Assembly: GCA_020637805.1 (NCBI GenBank)
Contig: JACKJU010000012.1
Span: 30,173-94,172, forward strand
DNA: 64,000 nucleotides
Reading direction: 5' to 3'
From: Nitratireductor sp.
Lineage (GTDB): Bacteria; Pseudomonadota; Alphaproteobacteria; Rhizobiales; Rhizobiaceae
Below are positions 33,997-41,722 of this stretch, one piece after another (the first letter of the stretch is position 1; every line of letters begins with the position of its first letter). The notes beneath the pieces are model-generated. The model did not search any database and was not told where the DNA came from. It saw only the letters and a program-made list of their open reading frames with translations. The position numbers were made by a program, and so were the translations under genes.

Positions 33997-34860
33997 TCAG
34001 GAAACCGATTTGCCCAGTTCGTGCGCCATGTCGAGGTAAATGCGGCGCAGTTCGCGGGTGAGTTTGCCAGGCGCTCCATCGCCCAAGGGGAAGCCGTCAA
34101 TCTTGACGACAGGCATCACGAAGGCAGAAGCGGAGGTGATGAAGGCCTCGCGCGCCATGCGAGCTTCCTCGATCGTGAACGGGCGTTCCTCGACTCGGAT
34201 CTGGTGGAGTTCGGCAAGCTTCATCACGGCCTTGCGGGTGATGCCGTGGAGAATGTCGTGCGACAACTGCCTTGTGATCAGAACACCTTCCTCGCTGATG
34301 ATCCAGGCATTGTTCGAGGTGCCCTCGGTCACGAAATCGTCCTCGACCAGCCATGCATCGTCGGCACCTGCATCGAGCGCTGCCTGCTTTGCAATCGAAG
34401 GATAGAGAAGCTGTACGGTCTTGATGTCGCGGCGGTGCCAGCGGAGGTCTTCCATGGAAATCACTGAAATGCCGCGTTCGGCTGCCGGGTTGTCGCGCAG
34501 TTTCTTTTCCTGCGTGAACATGACAAGCACCGGTTTCGGGTCTTTCGGAAACGCGAAGTCTCGATCCGCCGCGCCGCGTGAAACCTGGAGATAGAGAAGG
34601 CCCTCTGTGACATTGTTGCGGGTCACGGTTTCCTTTTGTGCAGCCTCGATTTCTTCCAGTGTCCACGGGATTTCGATTTTCAGTTCGGCGAGCGAGCGCT
34701 CAAGACGGCGCAAGTGCGCCTCGTTGTCGATCAGGCCGCCTTCAAGGATCGAGGCAACCTCGTATACGCCGTCGGCAAAGAGAAAGCTGCGGTCGAAGAC
34801 CGATATCTTGGCGTCTTCCTCGGGCAGGAATTCGCCGTTCACATAGACAATGCGGCTCAT
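33997..34860 (-). CDS. dat: D-amino acid aminotransferase
   Basis: A PLP enzyme of fold type IV that moves amino groups between D-amino acids and 2-oxo acids. From the ATG at 34860 it has 287 residues, the usual size. The PLP lysine is in RRDIKTVQLL, followed by IAKQAALDAGADDAWLVEDD, and the PLP-ring Glu is in VTEGTSNNAW. The phosphate-binding ILHGITRKAV is present. The gene overlaps nothing but lies 10 bp downstream of dihydroorotase on the same strand, an unusual pairing that may reflect simple co-transcription. Confidence 0.93.
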   Translation of the reverse strand: MSRIVYVNGEFLPEEDAKISVFDRSFLFADGVYEVASILEGGLIDNEAHLRRLERSLAELKIEIPWTLEEIEAAQKETVTRNNVTEGLLYLQVSRGAADRDFAFPKDPKPVLVMFTQEKKLRDNPAAERGISVISMEDLRWHRRDIKTVQLLYPSIAKQAALDAGADDAWLVEDDFVTEGTSNNAWIISEEGVLITRQLSHDILHGITRKAVMKLAELHQIRVEERPFTIEEARMAREAFITSASAFVMPVVKIDGFPLGDGAPGKLTRELRRIYLDMAHELGKSVS

Positions 34861-34870
34861 CTTGAAACCT

Positions 34871-35911
34871 TTACTGAACGGCCCAGTGGACCGGGAACAT
34901 GGGATCGAACACCGTGACGTCGCCGTCGCCGGTGTGGATTTTTGCGGGGAACGAAACCGGTTCGGCCTGTTTGGCGAGCGTGATGGTGTCCGAATTCGGC
35001 TCAAGCCCGTAGAAGGCCGGGCCATTGAGGGATGCAAAGGCTTCGAGACGGTCGAGTGCGTTCTCCTGCTCGAACACATGGGCCAGGAGGCTCATCGTGT
35101 TGGGCGCGGTGAAGATGCCTGCGCATCCGCAGGCGCATTCCTTGTTCGGATCGGTATGTGGCGCGGAATCCGTGCCAAGGAAGAACCGGCTGTCTCCCGA
35201 ACACGCGGCCTCGCGCAGCGCCAGCCTGTGTTCCTCTCGCTTGGCGACAGGCAGGCAGTAATAATGCGGCTTGATACCGCCGGCGAGGATCGCATTGCGG
35301 TTGATGATCAGGTGATGTGTTGTCAGCGTAGCAGCAAGGTTCTGTTCCTGCGAGCGGACATAGTCCACGCCCTGCTTCGTCGTGACGTGCTCCATGACGA
35401 TTTTCAGGCTGGGAACTCGCTCGCGCAAGGGAGCCAGAACGCGGTCGATGAACACCGCCTCGCGGTCGAAGATGTCGACGGCAGGATCGGTAACCTCGCC
35501 ATGAACGCAAAGCACCATTCCGGCCTCTGCCATGGCTTCGAGAACGGGGATCACCTTCTCAACGTCTTTTACGCCGCTTGCCGAATTGGTGGTCGCACCT
35601 GCGGGGTAGAGCTTGACGGCGGTAACTAGTCCGCTGCGGAATCCCGCAGTGACGTCGGCAGGGTCCGTTTCCTCGGTCAGGTAAAGCGACATCAGAGGAT
35701 CGAAGAAATCGGCCTTGGGCTTGGCCGCAAGGATGCGCTCACGATATGCGGTTGCCTGGGCGGTGGTGACCACGGGTGGCACGAGGTTCGGCATGATGAT
35801 CGCCCGGTGGAAGTGCCGCGAGGTGTGCGGCAGGACGCCTTCCAGCATTGCGCCATCGCGCAGGTGAAGGTGCCAGTCATCGGGTTTTCTGATGGTGATC
35901 GATTGGTTCAA
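34871..35911 (-). CDS. pyrC: Dihydroorotase (class II, PyrC type)
   Basis: Closes carbamoyl aspartate to dihydroorotate in pyrimidine synthesis. The 346 residues match the short E. coli-type enzyme. Metal ligands are seen in DDWHLHLRDG; the carboxylated lysine is in TAVKLYPAGATTNS, and further ligands are in MVLCVHGEV and VMEHVTTKQGV, with the catalytic Asp in FLGTDSAPH. I chose the TTG at 35911 (GGAG upstream) because the conserved protein starts there. The upstream extension to 36055 is not family-like. Confidence 0.95.
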   Translation of the reverse strand: MNQSITIRKPDDWHLHLRDGAMLEGVLPHTSRHFHRAIIMPNLVPPVVTTAQATAYRERILAAKPKADFFDPLMSLYLTEETDPADVTAGFRSGLVTAVKLYPAGATTNSASGVKDVEKVIPVLEAMAEAGMVLCVHGEVTDPAVDIFDREAVFIDRVLAPLRERVPSLKIVMEHVTTKQGVDYVRSQEQNLAATLTTHHLIINRNAILAGGIKPHYYCLPVAKREEHRLALREAACSGDSRFFLGTDSAPHTDPNKECACGCAGIFTAPNTMSLLAHVFEQENALDRLEAFASLNGPAFYGLEPNSDTITLAKQAEPVSFPAKIHTGDGDVTVFDPMFPVHWAVQ

Positions 35912-36087
35912 ATTGCGCTCCGCGGGTGCTTCTTGCCGGGAATTGGATGGCAGTGCCCTGCCTTCGTCCGCTTTGTGATAAGGCAATGCCGGTGAGCCGA
36001 CAAGGGCTGCCGGACAAGAGTTTCCGGCATCGCAATTCGTGGCCCGGTTGCGCAAGTCAGCCCAGGGGCGTCACGGCGAATGCAGTC

Positions 36088-37428
36088 TCAGGCACCGCCA
36101 AACAGCATGTTGCCGACCAGCTTGTCCCTGCCGTAGATGTCGTCGAAGGTCTGCAGCTTGCCATCCTTGTACCATGTCGTGAAATAGGTCAGGTGCACGG
36201 GAATGGGCCGGTTGAAGCGGACAGCCTTGGTCTGCTTGGTGTTGACAATGCTGTCCAGTTGCGTGGCGACGGGATTGGCATCCAGCTTGTAGAGAATTTC
36301 GGCGAACTCGAGGGGGTGTTCGACACGGATGCAGCCATGCGAAAGCGCGCGGTTGGACTGGGCGAAGAGCTGTCTGCTCGATGTATCGTGAAGATAGACA
36401 TTGAACTTGTTGGGGAAGAGGAATTTCACTTCGCCCAGAGCGTTGCCGGGTCCCGCCGGCTGGACAATGCGATAGGGGAACCTCTTGCTGCTCACCGACT
36501 GCCAGTCGATCTGATAGGGGCTCATCTTCGGTGCATCAGACTTCCAGCTCGCATAGAGGTCATAGCCCTTTTGCTCCAGGTAGCCCGGATCCTTGCGCAG
36601 TTTCGGCAGGATCTCGTTGCCGGCGATGGAGGGGGTAACAGTCCAGGTTGGATTGAATTCGGAATACTGGATGTTGTCTGAAAAGATCGGCGTGCGGTGA
36701 TAAGCCTGGCCAACGATTACCCGGCGGCGGTCGATGTCCTGGCCGTCCTTGCGCGTGTACATCAGAAACGCGGCGGTGTTGACGAACACATGCTCGTCAC
36801 CGAGCTTGCGCGGAAGCCAGCGCCAGCGCTCCATGTTGACGATGATCTTTCTCTGGAGAACCGGATCCTTCGTCTGGGACAAGGCTTTTCTAAGCGCCGC
36901 ATACTGTTCGTGCGGCGGACGCAGGCGGTCGATCACGGCAGCGGGGCCGTTCTTTTCCATCGATCCCAAGAGGGCGGCAATGTCGAGCTGCTTGCGCTTG
37001 ATGACGATGTCGGGTTCGGAGACAGCGGGTGTCGTGCGCCCCCCATAGATGTCGCGCGCAAACCGGTAGGCCGCATCCGAAAGATAGAGTTCCGCCCCTA
37101 CGGCATGAACGCCGGAAACCGTCTCGGCTCTGGGGAAACCGGCCAGGTAATCAAGCGCCTCCAGCCCGTCGCCGTTTGCATGGCCGAGAACATTGATCAA
37201 CTCAAGGCCCCGGCGGTTGATACCGTTACCGTCGGTCCAGATGCCCTGGTAGCCTTGCCGCTTGTAGAAGGTCATGAGCGGTTCGACATTGATTACGCGC
37301 CCGGCCCACTTGATCGCCTGCGCATTCGCGAATTGCGAGACATTGGCAGCCAGCCCCTTGCCGGATTGAAGGGCAACTGCCAACAGCGCAAGAACGGCAA
37401 TGGTGGTAGGGCGAATGGCGTGTGTCAT
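36088..37428 (-). CDS. L,D-transpeptidase (YcbB-like) with signal peptide
   Basis: Forms 3-3 peptide cross-links in peptidoglycan in the periplasm. The 446 residues start with a signal peptide (TTIAVLALLAVALQSGKGLA). A peptidoglycan-binding-like region follows (TFYKRQGYQGIWTDGNGIN), then the YkuD domain. The catalytic motif is SHGCIRVEHP with Cys366 and His364, preceded by VYLHDTSSRQLFAQ. The ATG at 37428 follows GGAGAGAG; the longer frame to 37566 has no support. It is divergent from the leucine operon. Confidence 0.93.
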   Translation of the reverse strand: MTHAIRPTTIAVLALLAVALQSGKGLAANVSQFANAQAIKWAGRVINVEPLMTFYKRQGYQGIWTDGNGINRRGLELINVLGHANGDGLEALDYLAGFPRAETVSGVHAVGAELYLSDAAYRFARDIYGGRTTPAVSEPDIVIKRKQLDIAALLGSMEKNGPAAVIDRLRPPHEQYAALRKALSQTKDPVLQRKIIVNMERWRWLPRKLGDEHVFVNTAAFLMYTRKDGQDIDRRRVIVGQAYHRTPIFSDNIQYSEFNPTWTVTPSIAGNEILPKLRKDPGYLEQKGYDLYASWKSDAPKMSPYQIDWQSVSSKRFPYRIVQPAGPGNALGEVKFLFPNKFNVYLHDTSSRQLFAQSNRALSHGCIRVEHPLEFAEILYKLDANPVATQLDSIVNTKQTKAVRFNRPIPVHLTYFTTWYKDGKLQTFDDIYGRDKLVGNMLFGGA

Positions 37429-37676
37429 GTCTCTCTCCACAAGTGACGGCAGGACCCGCTGATTTGCAGGAAAAGGATATGGCAGGCCGCTCGCAGCTGG
37501 CAAGCGGCAATTGTTTTGTAGGCCCAAACCCGGCAATCCGCATGATCCCCAAGGCTGCAGGGTCATGGTTTACGTAACGTTAACGGCGGGAATGTGACCA
37601 CGGAGAATTTGCAGCCCGGTTCCCGCAACGGAACGCGCCTGTGCTTCTGCGCGCAGATCGGTAGCCATCAATGCGC

Positions 37677-37705
37677 TTGACAAAATGAACGAACATTCAT
37701 TTAAT
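37677..37705 (+). promoter_or_regulatory. Near-consensus sigma-70 promoter with TetR operator in the spacer
   Basis: TTGACA (37677-37682), a 17-bp spacer, then TTTAAT (37700-37705). The inverted repeat AAATGAA-N6-TTCATTT (37683-37702) fills the spacer and reaches into the -10 box. The TetR gene starts 35 bp downstream, so autorepression of the whole operon is likely. Confidence 0.7.
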
Positions 37706-37739
37706 TAATTTCGAGATTGGGATTGGAGAGTTTCTCTCG

Positions 37740-38390
37740 ATGGCGCGCAAGGCGGGATCTGTTGGCGAGGAAACGGCGGAGCGGGTCAGGCTCGCGGCGC
37801 TGAAACTCTTTGCCGGCAAGGGCTATGCCGCCGTGTCCATGCGCGAGATCGCTGCCGGGGTCGGCCTGCAGGCGGGCGCGCTCTACAATCACTTCCCGAC
37901 CAAGCAGGCGATACTCGCTGATCTGATGGTTGCCCACATGGAAGCGCTGATCGCGGCCTGGGAGGTGGAGAGCCGGAAATTTGCCACGCCGGTGGCGGCG
38001 CTTGAGGGGTTCGTGCGTTTCCACATCCGCTATCATCTTTCGCGCGGCGACGAGGTGTTCATTTCCTACATGGAACTGCGCAATCTGGAGCCCGAGAACT
38101 TTGTCCGCATCGAGGGTCTGCGCAAGTATTACGAGGGCTTTCTGCGCAAGATATTGCAGGCGGGAGCGGCATCCGGCAGTTTTTCGATAGCCGATGTCCC
38201 GGTAGCCGCCATGGCGTTGATTGCCATGCTGACGGGATTGAACACCTGGTTTCGTGCAGGCGGGCGATTGTCGGTTGACGAGGTCGAGGAAATCTATGTG
38301 AAAATGGCGCTGGGCAGCGTGATGCCGGGAGGTATCATGCAGGGGTCGTCCGATGGCGCCGCCAGGGGATTGACCGCAGCAGGGAGTTAG
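37740..38390 (+). CDS. TetR-family regulator of the leucine/isovalerate operon
   Basis: A 216-residue repressor. The N-terminal helix-turn-helix reads MREIAAGVGLQAGALYNHFP, the standard TetR pattern, and the rest is an all-helical ligand domain. It lies 24 bp before isovaleryl-CoA dehydrogenase as the first gene of the operon. A 7-bp-arm inverted repeat sits inside the promoter. The ligand is probably a branched acyl-CoA such as isovaleryl-CoA, by context. GGAGAG precedes the ATG. Confidence 0.9.
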   Translation: MARKAGSVGEETAERVRLAALKLFAGKGYAAVSMREIAAGVGLQAGALYNHFPTKQAILADLMVAHMEALIAAWEVESRKFATPVAALEGFVRFHIRYHLSRGDEVFISYMELRNLEPENFVRIEGLRKYYEGFLRKILQAGAASGSFSIADVPVAAMALIAMLTGLNTWFRAGGRLSVDEVEEIYVKMALGSVMPGGIMQGSSDGAARGLTAAGS

Positions 38391-38414
38391 GCTGCGCTGC
38401 ATGAGGAGAATGAC

Positions 38415-39578
38415 ATGTTTTATGCGAGCATGAACTTTGCGCTTGGCGAGGATATCGAGGCGCTGCGCGAAATGACCCACCGATGGGCACAGGAGCGCAT
38501 TGCGCCGATGGCTGCCGAGATTGATCGCAAGAATGATTTTCCTGCCGAACTCTGGAAAGAGATGGGCAAACTGGGTCTTCTTGGCATAACCGTCGAAGAG
38601 GAATATGGCGGCACGGCGCTTGGCTACCTTGCCCATACCGTTGCGGTCGAGGAAATCGCCCGCGCCTCTGCCTCGGTTTCGCTTTCCTATGGCGCCCATT
38701 CCAATCTCTGCGTCAACCAGATCCGGCTGAATGGAAATGCAGAGCAGAAGGCAAGGTATCTGCCAGGCCTCGTCTCCGGCGAACATGTCGGCGCGCTTGC
38801 AATGTCGGAAGCCGGCGCCGGCTCCGACGTGGTCTCCATGAAGCTGCGCGCCGAAAAGCGCAACGACCACTACCGGCTGAACGGCACCAAGTACTGGATC
38901 ACCAACGGACCGGATGCCGATACGCTTGTCGTCTATGCCAAGACCGATCCGGAGGCGGGTTCGCGCGGCATTACTGCCTTCATCATCGAGAAGTCGATGA
39001 AGGGGTTTTCCACTTCCGAACCGTTCCACAAGCTTGGCATGCGCGGCTCGAACACCGGCGAACTGATTTTCGAGGACTGCGAAGTACCGTTCGAAAACGT
39101 GCTGGGCGAGGAGGGCAAGGGCGTGAACGTGCTGATGTCCGGTCTCGACTACGAGCGCGTGGTGCTCTCGGGCATCGGCATTGGCATCATGCATGCCTGT
39201 CTCGACGAGATCATGCCGTACATGCACGAGCGCAAGCAGTTCGGCCAGCCGATCGGCAATTTCCAGCTCATGCAGGCCAAGATCGCTGATATCTACACTG
39301 CCATGAACTCGACCCGCGCCTATGTCTATGCGGTTGCAAGGGCCTGTGACCGTGGCGAGGTTACCCGCCAGGATGCTGCAGCCTGCGTGCTTTATGCTTC
39401 CGAACAGGCGATGATCCATGCAACGCAAGCGGTTCAGGCAATGGGCGGTGCAGGGTACCTGGACGACAGCCCGGTTTCGCGCATCATGCGCGATGCAAAA
39501 TTGATGGAGATCGGGGCCGGAACCTCCGAAATCCGCCGCATGCTGATTGGACGCGAACTGATGAAGGAGACTGCCTGA
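38415..39578 (+). CDS. ivd: Isovaleryl-CoA dehydrogenase
   Basis: Oxidises isovaleryl-CoA to 3-methylcrotonyl-CoA, the first committed step after transamination and decarboxylation of leucine. The 387 residues fit the acyl-CoA dehydrogenase family. The catalytic base is Glu247 in SGLDYERVVLS, the position specific to isovaleryl-CoA dehydrogenases. Other motifs are ALAMSEAGAGSDVVSM, KYWITNGPDADTLVVYAKT and the C-terminal QAMGGAGYLDDSPVSRIMRD. Its stop overlaps the next start by one base. Confidence 0.96.
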   Translation: MFYASMNFALGEDIEALREMTHRWAQERIAPMAAEIDRKNDFPAELWKEMGKLGLLGITVEEEYGGTALGYLAHTVAVEEIARASASVSLSYGAHSNLCVNQIRLNGNAEQKARYLPGLVSGEHVGALAMSEAGAGSDVVSMKLRAEKRNDHYRLNGTKYWITNGPDADTLVVYAKTDPEAGSRGITAFIIEKSMKGFSTSEPFHKLGMRGSNTGELIFEDCEVPFENVLGEEGKGVNVLMSGLDYERVVLSGIGIGIMHACLDEIMPYMHERKQFGQPIGNFQLMQAKIADIYTAMNSTRAYVYAVARACDRGEVTRQDAAACVLYASEQAMIHATQAVQAMGGAGYLDDSPVSRIMRDAKLMEIGAGTSEIRRMLIGRELMKETA

Positions 39579-40111
39579 TGTGCCGAGTATGTCTGACGCT
39601 TGCCGCCGGTGCCATCGCCGCCGGTGCCTTTTTCACAAACGGCGCGGCCCTGGCGCAAAGCCCCGAATTCAAGATCAAGCCGGAACTCACCGAGCAGTGC
39701 CTTGAAGGCAAGAAGGGCAATGCCCGCTTCGAATGCATTGGCGTGGCTGCCGAAGAATGCCAGGCGAACAATTTCGGCGGCGAGTCCACCGTCGGCATGG
39801 GCTTCTGCTTCGGTGCCGAATGGGAGTGGTGGGATGGCCGGCTGAATGCCGCCTATGGCAAGCTTGTCGCCCGCGAGACCGCCGACGACAAGGACATGGC
39901 CGACCTTTCTTATGTACCCAAGAAGCTACCTGCCCTGAAACAGATGCAGCGCGCCTGGATACCCTATCGCGACGCGCTTTGCGAATATGAAGCGGTGCAG
40001 TGGGGTGGCGGCACCGGCGGCGGACCTGCCACTTCAGCCTGCCTCATGGGAGAGACGGCCAGACAGGCAATGATACTTGAGGACAGGATCGCGGAAGGCG
40101 AGGGCCGGTGA
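39578..40111 (+). CDS. Secreted LprI-like (DUF1311) cysteine-rich protein
   Basis: A 177-residue exported protein. A signal peptide (LTLAAGAIAAGAFFTNGAA) with cleavage near ALAQ is clear. The mature part carries an LprI/DUF1311-type region with ECIGVAAEECQAN, EWWDGRLNAAYGKLVARE and the terminal CLMGETARQAMILEDRI. Some family members inhibit lysozyme. It is locked in the leucine operon by overlaps on both sides (1 bp with ivd, 4 bp with mccB), which is unexpected for an envelope protein. A link to leucine breakdown is not known. Confidence 0.85.
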   Translation: MCRVCLTLAAGAIAAGAFFTNGAALAQSPEFKIKPELTEQCLEGKKGNARFECIGVAAEECQANNFGGESTVGMGFCFGAEWEWWDGRLNAAYGKLVARETADDKDMADLSYVPKKLPALKQMQRAWIPYRDALCEYEAVQWGGGTGGGPATSACLMGETARQAMILEDRIAEGEGR

Positions 40112-41715
40112 CCCGCCTTTCTTCCAATATCTCTATCCGTTCCGAGGCATTTGCGAAGAACCGCGCGGCAAATCTGGAACATCTGCGCGTTGTCGAAGAG
40201 GCAGTTGCCTTTGCCCGTGCGGGCGGCGGCGAGAAATCCCGCGAGCGCCACGTGTCGCGGGGAAAACTGCTGCCGCGCGACCGGGTGGAGCGCCTGCTCG
40301 ACCCCGGCACGCCGTTTCTCGAAATCGGGGCTACTGCTTCCCACGGCATGTATGGCGACGCCTCTCCCTGTGCCTCGATGATTGCCGGTATCGGCAGGGT
40401 CGAGGGTCGCGAGGTCATGATCGTCTGCAATGACGCGACGGTTAAGGGCGGCACCTACTACCCGATGACGGTCAAGAAACACCTGCGCGCCCAGGAGATC
40501 GCACGCGAGAACCGCTTGCCCTGCGTCTATCTGGTCGATTCCGGCGGGGCTAACCTGCCCAACCAGGCCGAAGGTTTCGCAGACCGCGAGCATTTCGGCC
40601 GCATCTTCTTCAATCAGGCCAACATGTCGGCACAAGGCATCGCGCAGATCGCCGTGGTGATGGGTTCCTGCACGGCAGGCGGCGCCTATGTGCCTGCGAT
40701 GAGCGACGAGGCGATCATCGTTCGCGACCAGGGTACGATCTTCCTTGCAGGCCCGCCGCTGGTGAAGGCTGCCACGGGCGAGGTGGTGGAGCCGGAAGAA
40801 CTTGGCGGCGGCGACGTTCATACCCGGCTTTCCGGCGTTGCCGACCATCTGGCCCAGAATGACAGCCACGCGCTGGCGCTTGCCCGCCGTATTGTCTCCA
40901 ATCTCAACACGCAAAAACCCAACCAGGTGCAGTTTGCAGCGCCGGAAGAACCGCTCTACGACCCGGACGAGATATTGGGTGTCGTGCCGGGCGATCTGAA
41001 AACCCCCTACGACATCCGCGAGGTCATTGCCCGCGTGGTCGATGGTTCGCGCTTCGATGAATTCAAGGCGCGCTACGGCCCGACACTGGTCTGCGGGTTT
41101 GCCCATGTGATGGGGATTCCGGTCGGCATTATCGCCAACAATGGCGTTCTGTTCTCGGAAAGCGCAGTCAAGGGCGCACACTTCGTCGAACTTTGTTCAC
41201 AGCGGAAAATACCTCTGGTCTTCCTGCAGAACATCACCGGCTTCATGGTCGGCAAGAAATACGAACAGGGTGGAATTGCGAAGGACGGCGCCAAGCTGGT
41301 GACGGCGGTGGCGACGACCTCGGTTCCGAAAATCACCATGCTGGTGGGCGGCTCGTTCGGTGCGGGCAATTACGGCATGGCAGGCCGCGCCTATGGCCCG
41401 CGCTTCCTGTGGACCTGGCCGAATTCCCGTATCTCCGTCATGGGTGGCGAACAGGCGGCAGGCGTACTGGCGCAGGTCAAGCGCGCCGGGATCGAGCGCT
41501 CGGGCGGAAGCTGGTCGGACGAGGAGGAAACAACCTTCAAGCAGCCCACGCTCGACATGTTCGAGGAGCAGTCGCACCCGCTCTATGCCTCGGCCAGGCT
41601 CTGGGACGACGGCATCATCGACGCGCGCAAGACACGCCAGGTATTGGCGCTCTCGCTCTCGGCTGCACTCAATGCGCCGATTGAAGACACCAATTTCGGC
41701 CTGCTCAGGATGTGA
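40108..41715 (+). CDS. liuB: Methylcrotonoyl-CoA carboxylase, carboxyltransferase (beta) subunit
   Basis: Transfers CO2 from biotin to 3-methylcrotonyl-CoA. The 535 residues are the usual size. Family motifs include KHLRAQEIARENRLPCVYLV, DSGGANLPNQAEGFADREHF with FGRIFFNQANMSAQGI, LAGPPLVKAATGEVVEPEEL and GSFGAGNYGMAGRAYGPRFL. The start is a GTG overlapping the LprI-like stop (GTGA). The alpha subunit follows after 7 bp. Confidence 0.96.
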   Translation: MTRLSSNISIRSEAFAKNRAANLEHLRVVEEAVAFARAGGGEKSRERHVSRGKLLPRDRVERLLDPGTPFLEIGATASHGMYGDASPCASMIAGIGRVEGREVMIVCNDATVKGGTYYPMTVKKHLRAQEIARENRLPCVYLVDSGGANLPNQAEGFADREHFGRIFFNQANMSAQGIAQIAVVMGSCTAGGAYVPAMSDEAIIVRDQGTIFLAGPPLVKAATGEVVEPEELGGGDVHTRLSGVADHLAQNDSHALALARRIVSNLNTQKPNQVQFAAPEEPLYDPDEILGVVPGDLKTPYDIREVIARVVDGSRFDEFKARYGPTLVCGFAHVMGIPVGIIANNGVLFSESAVKGAHFVELCSQRKIPLVFLQNITGFMVGKKYEQGGIAKDGAKLVTAVATTSVPKITMLVGGSFGAGNYGMAGRAYGPRFLWTWPNSRISVMGGEQAAGVLAQVKRAGIERSGGSWSDEEETTFKQPTLDMFEEQSHPLYASARLWDDGIIDARKTRQVLALSLSAALNAPIEDTNFGLLRM

Positions 41716-41722
41716 GGTAAAG

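Noticed and set aside
37701..39428. 575-codon antisense frame over tetR and ivd
   Set aside because: Crosses a promoter and two real genes on the other strand; composition typical of antisense frames.
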